NCBI GenBank assembly: GCA_029063085.1
Contig: JAIDOW010000071.1
Location: forward strand, 1-64,000
DNA from: Lachnospiraceae bacterium
GTDB lineage: Bacteria; Bacillota; Clostridia; Lachnospirales; Lachnospiraceae
Length of the DNA stretch: 64,000 nt
Direction of reading: 5' to 3'
In this document: positions 51,896 through 61,586 of the stretch, piece after piece
How the letters are laid out: every line of letters begins with the position of its first letter
How positions within the stretch are numbered: position 1 is the stretch's first letter
Notes under the pieces: generated by a model
What the model saw: the letters and a program-made list of their open reading frames with translations, nothing else
Databases searched by the model: none
Told to the model about the DNA's origin: nothing
Translations under genes and position numbers: made by a program

Positions 51896-52590
51896 AATCT
51901 GTGCCCTGACCGGCTTCGGCAGTAGTGAATAATCCTGTCCTTAAAACCGATTCCTACAATCCCTATCAGTCCCGTAATCACAAACACGATTAAAGAAATC
52001 ACCCAGTCGCCATGCCGCATGGTTGACCCTATCATGGTAGATGTGATAACAGAAGGAATACGGGCAAGTGTAGAAATCCTGATAAATTTTCCTATCTTCA
52101 TTTCCGTGATTCCTACAATATAGGTAAGCATATCCTTAGGAGTCCCCGGTATAAAGAATAAGATAAAGGTTACCATATCACATTTCCTGCTGTCCTGAAG
52201 CCATTTCCAGGATTTTACTTTTTCTTCATTAAACAATACATATAACAGTTTCTTGCCAAACCGTTTTGACAAGGCAAAAATAATTGCAGATGCAAATATG
52301 CATCCCGCCAGACAGATTACCATTCCTCCAATGGTTCCATATAAAGCCCCGGAAAGAAGTTCTACCGGTTCCCCAGGAATAAAAGCAATGATCACCTGCA
52401 AAATCTGAACCCCCAAAACAATGAACAGACCCTTGACACCCATCTCTCCTACCCACTGTTGCAGTCTGACCTGACAATCCGGCTCGGACAGCCTGCGGAA
52501 ATATGGAAATAGCAAAACAGAGATTCCTGCAACAAGTCCCACAAACAGTATACAATATAATATGATCCGTATACGGGTCTTTTTTTCCAT
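51892..52590 (-). CDS. TVP38/TMEM64-type (DedA-like) membrane protein
   Basis: This 232-residue protein has five or six membrane helices and the paired re-entrant motifs FIPGEPVELLSG and FFIPGTPKDMLTY of the VTT/SNARE-associated family. Members are implicated in lipid scrambling or undecaprenyl-phosphate recycling. The start is the ATG at 52590, eight bases after GGAGG. It is convergent with the ABC permease gene, so its regulation is separate. Confidence 0.92.
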   Translation of the reverse strand: MEKKTRIRIILYCILFVGLVAGISVLLFPYFRRLSEPDCQVRLQQWVGEMGVKGLFIVLGVQILQVIIAFIPGEPVELLSGALYGTIGGMVICLAGCIFASAIIFALSKRFGKKLLYVLFNEEKVKSWKWLQDSRKCDMVTFILFFIPGTPKDMLTYIVGITEMKIGKFIRISTLARIPSVITSTMIGSTMRHGDWVISLIVFVITGLIGIVGIGFKDRIIHYCRSRSGHRF

Positions 52591-52942
52591 CTGTATATCC
52601 TCCTTCATTTGTACCGGTTATATATACAAAATTCGCAAGATACTTTTCTAATCCCCTATCACAAGTTATTTTGTAATCTTATCATATTCTTTACCGGTCT
52701 TTCAAGGCTTATGGACACCGAAGCATCTTTTTTAAGTAAAAATTAAGAGACTTTGCATTCTTTTATTTACTATACTATTCTCTATTTTTTATCTATTTTT
52801 TATCTATTTTACTCTTATTCCTCCATTTTCTATCTCAATCATCACATAAACTCAAAAAACTGTTGCTTTTTCTTAAAGATTATAGTAGATTAGCTTTTAT
52901 CACACTTTAAATGAAAGAAAAATATACAGCAGGTGAAAGAAA
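52591..52942. other. Intergenic region without a firm feature
   Basis: This 352-base AT-rich region separates two divergent genes and must hold both promoters, but I find no consensus pair strong enough to report. Around 52780-52810 the unit TATTTTTTATC occurs twice in tandem, which looks like simple low-complexity sequence. Confidence 0.5.
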
Positions 52943-54346
52943 ATGAAGACAAATAAGACAACTGTTTTTTCCCGCCTGATTGGCGATAAACAATTTTATA
53001 AGATGGTACTAGCTGTCGCCGTGCCCATTATGCTGCAAAATGGAATCACCAATTTTGTAGGACTTCTTGACAATATCATGATCGGCCAGATTGGAACAGA
53101 ACAGATGTCCGGTGCTGCCATTGTAAACCAGCTGATCTTTGTGTACAATTTATGCATTTTCGGCGGTGTATCCGGTGCCGGGATCTTTACGGCCCAGTAT
53201 TTCGGTCAGAAGGACACCGAAGGTGTACGCAATACGTTCCGCTTTAAACTCTGGATGGCACTGGCTCTTACAACAATAACCATTGTGTTATTTTTAACGG
53301 CCGGAGAAGCTTTGATTCATATGTATCTAAAAGGAGAAGCAAATTCTACCGACGCAGAAGCAACCCTTATGTACGGCAAACATTATCTGTTGATCATGCT
53401 TGCAGGGCTGCCTGCATTTATGCTTGGACAGGTCTATGCCAGTACCCTCCGGGAATGCGGTGAAACCGTACTTCCAATGAAGGCAGGCATCACTTCCGTC
53501 ATAGTCAACCTTATATTTAATTACCTTTTAATATACGGAAAATTAGGATTTCCTGAACTGGGTGTGCGGGGAGCTGCGATTGCCACCGTGATTTCCCGTT
53601 ATGTAGAGGTCTTTGTCATCGTCTTTTGGACACACCGCCATACAGAAAAGAATACGTTTGCAGAAGGACTTTACCGCACCCTGAAGGTTCCCGGTTTTCT
53701 TATACAAAAAATTCTGTTAAAAGGAACTCCCCTTCTTTTAAACGAAACCCTTTGGGCTGCCGGTATGGCAATGCTGACACAATGCTATTCAGTCCGCGGA
53801 CTGAATGTTGTGGCAGGGCTTAACATTTCCAACACCATTAACAATGTGTTTAATATTGTATTTATCGCACTGGGGGATTCCGTAGCCATTATCGTAGGAC
53901 AACTACTTGGTTCCGGAGATATGAAGAAGGCAAGAGATACTGATAACAAAATGATTGCTTTTTCCGTAGCCTGCTGTAGTGCAGCAGCACTGATCATGCT
54001 CATAATGGCTCCTCTTTTTCCGAGGTTTTATAATACCAATGCAGAAGCAAAAGTCCTGGCAAAGCAGTTCATCATGGTTACTGCTATTTTCATGCCGCAG
54101 AATGCTTTTCTGCACGCATGTTATTTTACACTGCGCTCCGGCGGTAAGACCATGATAACTTTTCTGTTTGACAGTGTCTTTATCTGGTGTGTCAGTGTAG
54201 TGATAGCCTTTACACTGAGTCGTTTTACTGTACTTCCGGTTATTGCAATCTATACCCTCGTACAGATCGGGGATATGATAAAATGTCTGGTAGGATTTAT
54301 TCTGGTAAAAAAGGGAATCTGGCTGCAAAACATTGTATCACAATAA
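52943..54346 (+). CDS. MATE-family efflux transporter
   Basis: This 467-residue, 12-helix transporter has two homologous six-helix halves. The N-terminal half begins MVLAVAVPIMLQNGITNFVG and contains FGGVSGAGIFTAQYFGQKDTEG split by the usual loop; the second half holds IVGQLLGSGDMKKARDTDNK. It exports drugs or metabolites using a cation gradient. A GGTGAAAG site precedes the ATG. It is monocistronic, ending at a good terminator. Confidence 0.95.
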   Translation: MKTNKTTVFSRLIGDKQFYKMVLAVAVPIMLQNGITNFVGLLDNIMIGQIGTEQMSGAAIVNQLIFVYNLCIFGGVSGAGIFTAQYFGQKDTEGVRNTFRFKLWMALALTTITIVLFLTAGEALIHMYLKGEANSTDAEATLMYGKHYLLIMLAGLPAFMLGQVYASTLRECGETVLPMKAGITSVIVNLIFNYLLIYGKLGFPELGVRGAAIATVISRYVEVFVIVFWTHRHTEKNTFAEGLYRTLKVPGFLIQKILLKGTPLLLNETLWAAGMAMLTQCYSVRGLNVVAGLNISNTINNVFNIVFIALGDSVAIIVGQLLGSGDMKKARDTDNKMIAFSVACCSAAALIMLIMAPLFPRFYNTNAEAKVLAKQFIMVTAIFMPQNAFLHACYFTLRSGGKTMITFLFDSVFIWCVSVVIAFTLSRFTVLPVIAIYTLVQIGDMIKCLVGFILVKKGIWLQNIVSQ

Positions 54347-54366
54347 GGACTCACTAAAGTTTTCAC

Positions 54367-54403
54367 AGGTCATCAACCTTTACCCCGGTTGGTGACCTTT
54401 TAT
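54367..54403 (+). terminator. Terminator of the MATE gene
   Basis: AGGTCATCAACC (54367-54378) pairs with GGTTGGTGACCT (54387-54398) with one G-U pair, followed by TTTTA. Confidence 0.85.
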
Positions 54404-54431
54404 ATATTTATTTACCTTTTCCGGTAGTGAC

Positions 54432-55130
54432 TTATCCGTTCAGCCCAGTAATACCATCAACCGGCAGGGACAATACAATACCATTCGCCTCACTCTGCAT
54501 TCCAAACTGCTTTCCGATAACCTGCATAATCGCACGCTTATCTTCCTTTCTGGCAATGATCAGTATGATTTCCCTCTCCTGCTGTACACTGATTCCCCAG
54601 AATTTCATCGCTTCTTCACTTCCAATCCGTCTGCTGTGGAACACCGTCCCGCCGGAAGCACCCATAGGTCTTGCGGCATCCATAATCTCTTCGCTAAATC
54701 CCTGATTTACAATTGCCATAATCATGCTATATTCACTTTCCATCATTTCCACCTCATCCCTTTCTAAACACATCCTGCTGTTTTCCGGCTGCAATGTCTC
54801 CATTAATTTGATCATATAACCGTTACAACCGGACATCGCTATGGTAAATGCGATACCACTGTTCGGCATTCCAAGATGCAGCTTTCTGTGAAGCTTTACA
54901 AGCATTTCATCGGCAAACATTTTCGGCATCATACTCATGAGAATACTCTTTTCCCCTCCATCAAGTCCCAGTGTATTCATTATCTCACTTGATGCCGTAC
55001 CTTGTGCCCGGAAGTGATACTGTACCGGAACGCGTCCTTCCTTAAACAAATCTACAGCTTTTTTTTCCAGCTTTGGTGTTGTAATGAGAAACAACATGCG
55101 AAAAACCATTTGACTATGGTTATTTGTCAT
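54432..55130 (-). CDS. PII-like protein paired with DUF1538
   Basis: This 232-residue protein carries two ferredoxin-like units related to PII nitrogen regulators; the second ends with EREIILIIARKEDKRAIMQV, typical of PII-like beta strands, and the loop ARPMGASGGTVFHSRR corresponds to the PII T-loop region. It overlaps the DUF1538 gene by 11 bases. By gene pairing it probably gates the membrane protein in response to a nucleotide or metabolite. The start is the ATG at 55130, eight bases after GGAGGG. Confidence 0.85.
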   Translation of the reverse strand: MTNNHSQMVFRMLFLITTPKLEKKAVDLFKEGRVPVQYHFRAQGTASSEIMNTLGLDGGEKSILMSMMPKMFADEMLVKLHRKLHLGMPNSGIAFTIAMSGCNGYMIKLMETLQPENSRMCLERDEVEMMESEYSMIMAIVNQGFSEEIMDAARPMGASGGTVFHSRRIGSEEAMKFWGISVQQEREIILIIARKEDKRAIMQVIGKQFGMQSEANGIVLSLPVDGITGLNG

Positions 55131-56661
55131 TTTCATATCCCTCCTCAAAGTCATAAATTTCATCCTCAGCATCCACAAAAGGAGCTTCCTGTAATGTCGT
55201 TTTTTCCATTTTCTTCAGCTTATATTGATATTGCAGACCCATAATCTGTATTGCGATCAATGGCGTCAGGGCAACTAATGCCACTACACCAAATGCATCT
55301 GTCATAATATTCCCGCCCACAGCTTCACAGGCTCCGATGCTTAAGGGAAGCAGGAATGTCGTGGTCATAGGTCCGCTTGCCACACCACCTGAATCAAATG
55401 CGATTCCCACAAACATTTTGGGAACAAATCTTGTAAAAATAAGGGCGATCACATAACCCGGTATGATAATCCAATGAATGGGAAGACCTGTCAGCACCCG
55501 CAGCATGGAAAGTCCCACACTGACCGATACTCCGATAGACAAACACCGGTTCATAGACTTGGCAGATACTGCACCATTGGTTACACTCTCTACCTGATGA
55601 TTCAATACCTGTATCGCAGGCTCAGCCTTTACTATATAATACCCAATCAGCATACCGATTGGCACTAACAGCCATTCCCAGCTCTCGGCAGCAACTTCTT
55701 TTCCCAGAAAGGAACCCACAGGAGCAAATCCGGCATTTACCCCACAAAGAAATAAAACCAACCCTATGTAAGTATATCCAAATCCTACTACGATACGCTT
55801 AACCTGATTCCTCTGATAACGACGGCTGATTATTTGGAAAATAACAAACACTACAGCTACAGGAACCAGCGAAACAAAAACTTCTTTTACATATAGCGGC
55901 AGACTGAATAAAAATTCCCGAATGACATCACGGGTAGTATCCACATCCGCCACTTCAATTTTTGTATATGCCGCTTCGGTGGGATTAAAAAAACAACCTA
56001 GAAGCATGACAGCAAGAATCGGACCGATACTGGAGAGTGCCACCAGGCCAAAACTGTCATCCGCAGCATTTCTATCACTTCTGACGGAAGCGAGACCGAC
56101 ACCCATTGCCATGATAAACGGTACAGTCATAGGACCCGTGGTTACACCTCCTGAATCAAATGCAACTGCCAGAAAATCCTTCAGCACAAAAAATGACAGT
56201 CCCAGCAATACCGTATATATCACAATCAATATAGTTGAAAACTTGATCTGAAATAAAATTCTAAATATCGCCATTGCAAGAAATATTCCCACTCCCACAG
56301 CCACAGTCAGAATCAAAATATGGTTTGGAACCGACGGAACCTGCCCCGCTAATACCTGTAAATCCGGCTCAGAAATTGTTATAATCGCACCCATTGAGAA
56401 TCCAATAAACAAAATAAGAGGAATTTTGCGGGTTTTGGATATCTGGACACCAATTCCTTCTCCCAAAGGTGTCATTGACATCTCTGCTCCAAGCTGGAAA
56501 AATCCCATTCCCACCACCAGCATAACCGCACCGGTAAGGAACATTACCATAGTCCCCAGTTCTACCGGAATCAGGATAATGCTGATAAGCAGGACGATTC
56601 CCGTTATGGGCAAAACGGCCGAGAGCGATTCCAATATTTTTTCTTTTAATTTTAAGTTCAT
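55120..56661 (-). CDS. DUF1538 membrane protein
   Basis: This 513-residue protein of about 12 membrane helices has two repeats: AFDSGGVTTGPMTVPF near residue 165 and AFDSGGVASGPMTTTF near residue 420, each followed by DSFGLVAL or DAFGVVAL. The FDSGGVTTGP signature marks the DUF1538 family, which is thought to be a transporter, and the internal duplication suggests pseudo-twofold symmetry. Transported ion or metabolite unknown. It is the first gene of a two-gene operon with the PII-like protein. Confidence 0.9.
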   Translation of the reverse strand: MNLKLKEKILESLSAVLPITGIVLLISIILIPVELGTMVMFLTGAVMLVVGMGFFQLGAEMSMTPLGEGIGVQISKTRKIPLILFIGFSMGAIITISEPDLQVLAGQVPSVPNHILILTVAVGVGIFLAMAIFRILFQIKFSTILIVIYTVLLGLSFFVLKDFLAVAFDSGGVTTGPMTVPFIMAMGVGLASVRSDRNAADDSFGLVALSSIGPILAVMLLGCFFNPTEAAYTKIEVADVDTTRDVIREFLFSLPLYVKEVFVSLVPVAVVFVIFQIISRRYQRNQVKRIVVGFGYTYIGLVLFLCGVNAGFAPVGSFLGKEVAAESWEWLLVPIGMLIGYYIVKAEPAIQVLNHQVESVTNGAVSAKSMNRCLSIGVSVSVGLSMLRVLTGLPIHWIIIPGYVIALIFTRFVPKMFVGIAFDSGGVASGPMTTTFLLPLSIGACEAVGGNIMTDAFGVVALVALTPLIAIQIMGLQYQYKLKKMEKTTLQEAPFVDAEDEIYDFEEGYENDK

Positions 56662-56792
56662 ATTCTATTACCTCTTAAAATATCCGGGAATCCCCAAATA
56701 TCATTCACATTTTTCTGATATGTTATATGATATGATAGAAAAAAGAAAAAAGCAATAGCAATGTGCATGTTGTCTGATTTAAGCTTTTACAT

Positions 56793-58871
56793 TTATCTTT
56801 CCTCTATATTCCGCTTAAATCCCACATAAGTTACGATAAAATAGACCAGATAAATTCCAAAAAACAGCAAAATACTTTTTAGAAAAAAGCTTCCCGCAAA
56901 TACCGGCACTCCTGTTGATATTACAAACAATCTGCTGACAAACAAAATCATTTTTCCACTGATCACAATTGCCAGTATGGCAGGACAAAGGTAATAAGCA
57001 GTTAACTGTTTTAAGATTAACTGATGAATCTCCCTACGCCAAAGCCCCAGCTTTGCCAGCACATCATACCGGAATCTGTATTTGGCAGAATCACTCAACT
57101 GCTGTACCGATAACACGGTTACCGCCACACTGACAAAAACCAGCCCGATATAAAATAGTGGTATGATAATAGAAGCCAGCATATATTTTACCTCTGGAAT
57201 CAGATTCTCCCTTACCATGCTGACTACTACATAAACAATAATATTGTCAGAACCACAACGGATATCATCTTCCACTGTATCATCGTTCAACTCATCAGAC
57301 ATATCCGTTCTTTCTTCCTCCGTCAGATCACTCAGCTTCCGCTGTAAATCTACCGGAATCTCTCCTTCCATATCCACAACCAGTTCCTTATAAAAAGGCG
57401 TCATCCGCTCCAAAACCGCATCCGGCACTATAATTATATAGTCCGCACCGTTATGTCCGTCCTGGGAAAAAGAATCAGAAACAATCCCTGCAAAAGAGAG
57501 CAGATTTTTTCCTGATGCATCCCCAATCTGCAAATCTTTCCCGATTTCCTGCACCTCTTCACACAACCGCGCTTTAACCTGAACCAGATATTCGTCAGGA
57601 TTGATAGTTATTTCCTTATATCCCAGCATCTTCCGCAAATAGTTATAATCTGATATCCCCATATATGTGTCATACTGATAATACACATTTTCATCTTTTA
57701 AAAAAGCTTCAATCTCTGGCATATTGGGACTTCCATCCGCATTACGGTACATTGTTCCCCAGGCATTCAAATGCGTCAGCATCCAGGTATTAACCTGATC
57801 ATCCTGATCCGTATAAATATGATAGGAATAATACTCCGACGGTGTACCGTTCTCATCAATCACTGCCCTTTCATCAGCGAAATCATCTTTTATATTTCTG
57901 CTGTATACCTGCACATCAAACGGAAATTTGTCCTCTAAGACCGTATTTTCATACTCACTAAACATCAGGGCATAGGAAGCTCCCATCAGGGCAAGGGTAA
58001 ATAACGCCGTCAAAGTACCCATCGTAAACTGCATGGTTCTCACTTTTGAAGCAAACTGCCGCAACAAAAATAAATTCTGTCCTTTATAAATTCCGTTGCC
58101 TTTCTTCCGCACATAGCAGATGATCCATGCAGAAAGTCCTATATAAAAAAGGTAAATCGTAAGCACCAGTCCAATCAGAAAAAGAATGATCTCTAACGTA
58201 TTAGAAAGTGAACCAAATACTGTCCAGAATAAAAAGATGAAGAAGATGGAAAGAGGAAACAGAAGCCTTTTCATCCCTTCGTGCTTTTCCTTTATCTCCT
58301 CATTCTGCCGCTTTGCATTCATGAAATCATGTATGTTCATTTTCTTAAATTTGCGCCTGCACTTAAAAAGTGCTATTCCGTAACAGCCTGCATAACAGAG
58401 TACCGTCATCAGAATCGTTCCCTTATGAAATGCAATATGCAGATGATATTCCATCCTCACCATAGCATACATAATAGAGAGCAATACCTGTTGAAACAAT
58501 ACTCCTAAAATGAGTCCAAAGAAAAAAGCCACACCGCCCAAAAGAATATTTTCCCGGATATAAAGCCTGGAAACCATTTTCTTTTTTATTCCAAGAAGCA
58601 GATAAATTCCGAATTCACTGCTCCTTTTTTCCAGCATGAACCGCACCATGTAATTGATCAGCCAGGCAACAATCAACATGATAAACACCGTTGCAAGACC
58701 AATCATTACCTCCATCAATCCCTCTACTTCAAAATGAACAGAAAGCCCATTTTGAAAAATGAGACTGCTGAATGCATACATCAATGCCGTGACCACTGTC
58801 ATCGTAAGGATATATACCAGATAATCCTTAGCAGACCGTTTCATATTACGAAAGGCAAGCTTACTTAACAT
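56793..58871 (-). CDS. BceB-type ABC transporter permease
   Basis: This 692-residue permease has ten predicted helices, opens with MLSKLAFRNMKRSAKDYLVY as BceB/VraG proteins do, and has a large external domain (about 305-520) between helices 7 and 8 as in peptide-antibiotic sensors. The ATG at 58871 overlaps the ATPase gene by 11 bases; the GTG four codons upstream is too close to GGGAGG. With BceA it removes and senses cell-wall-targeting peptides, signalling through the kinase upstream. Confidence 0.94.
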   Translation of the reverse strand: MLSKLAFRNMKRSAKDYLVYILTMTVVTALMYAFSSLIFQNGLSVHFEVEGLMEVMIGLATVFIMLIVAWLINYMVRFMLEKRSSEFGIYLLLGIKKKMVSRLYIRENILLGGVAFFFGLILGVLFQQVLLSIMYAMVRMEYHLHIAFHKGTILMTVLCYAGCYGIALFKCRRKFKKMNIHDFMNAKRQNEEIKEKHEGMKRLLFPLSIFFIFLFWTVFGSLSNTLEIILFLIGLVLTIYLFYIGLSAWIICYVRKKGNGIYKGQNLFLLRQFASKVRTMQFTMGTLTALFTLALMGASYALMFSEYENTVLEDKFPFDVQVYSRNIKDDFADERAVIDENGTPSEYYSYHIYTDQDDQVNTWMLTHLNAWGTMYRNADGSPNMPEIEAFLKDENVYYQYDTYMGISDYNYLRKMLGYKEITINPDEYLVQVKARLCEEVQEIGKDLQIGDASGKNLLSFAGIVSDSFSQDGHNGADYIIIVPDAVLERMTPFYKELVVDMEGEIPVDLQRKLSDLTEEERTDMSDELNDDTVEDDIRCGSDNIIVYVVVSMVRENLIPEVKYMLASIIIPLFYIGLVFVSVAVTVLSVQQLSDSAKYRFRYDVLAKLGLWRREIHQLILKQLTAYYLCPAILAIVISGKMILFVSRLFVISTGVPVFAGSFFLKSILLFFGIYLVYFIVTYVGFKRNIEER

Positions 58872-59634
58872 CGGACAGTTCACCTCCCGTCAAAGACAAT
58901 ACATCTAAAATCTCCTGTAAAAAGAACTTCCGGCTCTTTTCTCCTCTCACCAGTTCATGAAAAATCTTTCCATCCTTTAAAAATAAAATCCTCCCACAGT
59001 AGCTTGCCGAAAAGGCATCATGGGTCACCATGAGAATAGTTGCCTCCATGCTCTGATTCAACCTTGTAAATGTTTCTAATAATGTCTGTGCCGCATTGGA
59101 ATCCAGTGCTCCGGTAGGTTCATCCGCAAGCAGTAATTTGGGGTGGTTTACCAATGCCCTGGCACAAGCACACCGCTGTTTTTGTCCTCCCGATACCTGA
59201 TACGGGAATTTTTCCCTGATATCCGCAATCCCCAGTAATTCCAGAATTTCACTGCAATTTTCCTTAATTTCCCTTTTCATTCCCCCCTGTAAGGTCAATG
59301 CCAGAATGATATTTTCTTCAATGGTCAGGGTATCTAAAAGATTGTACTCCTGAAACACAAAACCCAGATTATCCTTTCTAAATTCAGAAAGTGCATCCTC
59401 TGACAGCTCCGTAATATCCGTATCTTCATAATAAATATGCCCGGCAGTCACGGTATCTATCGTTGCCAGCATGTTTAACAGCGTGGTCTTTCCAGAACCG
59501 GAAGCTCCCATCACACCGATAAATTCTCCCTTTTCTACATGGAAGCTGACCCTGTCAACTGCCTTTGTCACATTGGACTCATTTCCATAGTATTTTTCCA
59601 CATCACATACCCGGATATAATCTTTCACGTCCAT
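58861..59634 (-). CDS. BceA-type ABC transporter ATP-binding protein
   Basis: This ATPase of about 257 residues has Walker A GASGSGKTT, signature VSGGQKQRCACARA and Walker B LLLADEPTGALD. The signature is the BceA variant, with K-Q-R-C. The start is uncertain: the ATG at 59634 lies only two bases after AGGAG, while a GTG at 59628 has the ideal eight-base spacing; the core is the same. It follows the kinase gene after a 144-base gap holding the likely BceR operator. Confidence 0.93.
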   Translation of the reverse strand: MDVKDYIRVCDVEKYYGNESNVTKAVDRVSFHVEKGEFIGVMGASGSGKTTLLNMLATIDTVTAGHIYYEDTDITELSEDALSEFRKDNLGFVFQEYNLLDTLTIEENIILALTLQGGMKREIKENCSEILELLGIADIREKFPYQVSGGQKQRCACARALVNHPKLLLADEPTGALDSNAAQTLLETFTRLNQSMEATILMVTHDAFSASYCGRILFLKDGKIFHELVRGEKSRKFFLQEILDVLSLTGGELSDVK

Positions 59635-59749
59635 CACTCCTCGCCTATCATATATAGTGTGCATTTGCGAAACTCTGCTGTTCAAGATCTTCGCCTCACA
59701 GTATAATACTTTATTATATCCTCTTATATTTTCATATAAAAATAGATTA

Positions 59750-59779
59750 AAGTTATCTTAAGATTTCATAAGATAACTT
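59750..59779. promoter_or_regulatory. Candidate BceR operator, 11-bp inverted repeat
   Basis: AAGTTATCTTA (59750-59760) and TAAGATAACTT (59769-59779) are perfect inverted repeats around eight bases, overlapping the kinase stop codon. A TATAAT with a poor -35 box lies about 40 bases downstream toward bceA, as expected for a promoter activated by the regulator. It is AT-rich for a terminator. Confidence 0.62.
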
Positions 59780-60828
59780 CAATCCATTTCCCCTCTGCTT
59801 ATATAATTGCTAATCGGAAACTCCAAAAACATCCTGGTTCCTTCCCCATATTCCGATTCAGCCCAGATCCCGATTCCCAGCTTGTCGCAAAGCCTCCTGC
59901 AAAGGTACAGTCCCATACCAGTGGATCTTTCATGATTTCTTCCGTTGCTTCCGGTAAATCCTTTTTCAAAGATACGAGAAAGCTCCTCTGCCGGAATCCC
60001 TGTCCCATTATCTTCAAATACTAAAATCACACCGTTTGTTTCTCTCCTTGTATAAATATGAAATACCGGCATTTCCCTTTGATATTTTACACTGTTTTGT
60101 ATCATCTGGTTCAAAATAAATGCAATCCACTTCTGGTCTGTATACGCTTTATCTTTACAATCCACATCAGCATTTACGTGATTTTGAATCAGCAGCAGCC
60201 GGTTCTTCATAAGCACCTTGGACACCACTTCGTCAAGGCTTGTCTCCTGAATCAGATAATCTTTATATACATTTTCCGAACGGGCATAGTAAAGTGCCAT
60301 ATCCACATAGTTTTCAATCTTCTGATTTTCAAGGGTGATCGTATAAAAATCCTCCAATATCCCTTTGCTGTCTTCTGCCGGCAGGGAATGCCGCCGGTTC
60401 TCGCAAAGCAGGGAAATACTCGTAATCGGTGCCTTGATCTCATGTACCCAGCTTTCAATATATTCCCTATAATCCTTCCACTCATCCTCCATCTGCCGGA
60501 TTCGTTCTATCACGGACTTATTCGATTTTCGAATCATTTCCCGATATAATCTGTCCTCCAGCCGGAAAGAATCCGGCATCAGTTCCCCTAACAGATATCT
60601 CTGATCCACTTTTTCCAGAATCTGTTCCATTTTATAGAAATATTTTCTTCTCTGCAAATAAACAGCCATCAGCCAGGCTACCAGCAATAGAATCCAAAAA
60701 ATCAAAATAAGCACAATATTGGTCCTGCCATAACCAGTCACATTTAGAAAACCTGCCGCTACACACATGCACACCAGATGAAGAAGCAAAAGCAGACCCC
60801 TATCCCTTAAAAAATTCATCAGCTTCAT
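59779..60828 (-). CDS. BceS-type intramembrane-sensing histidine kinase
   Basis: This 349-residue kinase has two closely spaced membrane helices at about 10-60 with almost no external loop, a phosphohistidine in ESWVHEIKAPITSI, and ATPase boxes ILNQMIQNSVKY, VFEDNGTGIP and STGMGLYLC. That is the layout of BceS kinases, which take their signal from the partner BceB permease rather than sensing ligand themselves. It shares an ATGA overlap with the regulator gene. Confidence 0.95.
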   Translation of the reverse strand: MKLMNFLRDRGLLLLLHLVCMCVAAGFLNVTGYGRTNIVLILIFWILLLVAWLMAVYLQRRKYFYKMEQILEKVDQRYLLGELMPDSFRLEDRLYREMIRKSNKSVIERIRQMEDEWKDYREYIESWVHEIKAPITSISLLCENRRHSLPAEDSKGILEDFYTITLENQKIENYVDMALYYARSENVYKDYLIQETSLDEVVSKVLMKNRLLLIQNHVNADVDCKDKAYTDQKWIAFILNQMIQNSVKYQREMPVFHIYTRRETNGVILVFEDNGTGIPAEELSRIFEKGFTGSNGRNHERSTGMGLYLCRRLCDKLGIGIWAESEYGEGTRMFLEFPISNYISRGEMD

Positions 60829-61493
60829 ATGCGATAACCAATCCCTCTCTTTGTTTCAATAAAATCCTGCACACCAATGGATTTTAATTTCCTGCGGATT
60901 CCCGTTATATGCACACTCAGTGTATTGTCATCAATAAAAATCTGATTCTCCCACAGATATTCAATCAAATCCATTCTTGCAACAAATTCTCCTGAATGCC
61001 GGAACAAAAAATGCAAAATTTTCATCTCGTTTTTCGTCAGTTCCACCTTCTGCTCCTGAAAGATCAGGCAGCATTTTGAAATATCCAGCTGCACACCTTT
61101 TTTTTCAAGCAGAATTGTCTCTTTTATTTCCATGCCCTTCGTACGCTTTAATACTGCTGCAATCCTTGCCAAAAGAATCGGTGCCTGATACGGCTTTGCA
61201 ATATAGTCATCCCCACCTTTAAGGATTCCGTTTAATTCGTCCATGGAATCCGTTCTGCTGGTCAGAAATATAATTGGTATTTCTGTCTGTTCCCGAAGCT
61301 GCATACAGATATCAAATCCGGAAATTTCCGGCAGATTGACATCCAAAAGCACCAAATCTGGTTTCTCCTCTTTTATCTGGTACACAGTATTTTCAAAGGT
61401 ATCTGGTGCCGTCACCTGATACATCGCATTTTCCAGCAATACTTTTAATTCCCGCCTTATGGTTTTCTCATCTTCTACCACAAATATATGCAT
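60825..61493 (-). CDS. BceR-type OmpR-family response regulator
   Basis: This 222-residue regulator has a receiver with VEDE, acceptor D51 in LLLDVNLPEISG and the conserved lysine in DDYIAKPY, and a winged-helix domain (about 130-222, LTKNEMKILHFLFRH, DDNTLSVHITGIRRK). It heads a cluster with its kinase and the BceAB genes. Its target is probably the inverted repeat at 59750-59779 before bceA. Confidence 0.95.
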   Translation of the reverse strand: MHIFVVEDEKTIRRELKVLLENAMYQVTAPDTFENTVYQIKEEKPDLVLLDVNLPEISGFDICMQLREQTEIPIIFLTSRTDSMDELNGILKGGDDYIAKPYQAPILLARIAAVLKRTKGMEIKETILLEKKGVQLDISKCCLIFQEQKVELTKNEMKILHFLFRHSGEFVARMDLIEYLWENQIFIDDNTLSVHITGIRRKLKSIGVQDFIETKRGIGYRI

Positions 61494-61586
61494 TATCTCT
61501 GCTCCTGTTTTTCTATTGAAAAAGCATACCGGACAATGGAATACCGATATGCTTCCCTACTACATCTCATGTTAAAATTTTCATGA

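Noticed and set aside
52780..52815. Tandem T-rich unit as a possible repeat array or CRISPR
   Set aside because: Only two imperfect T-rich units without spacers; simple low-complexity sequence. No CRISPR-like repeats with regular spacing were seen anywhere in the window.
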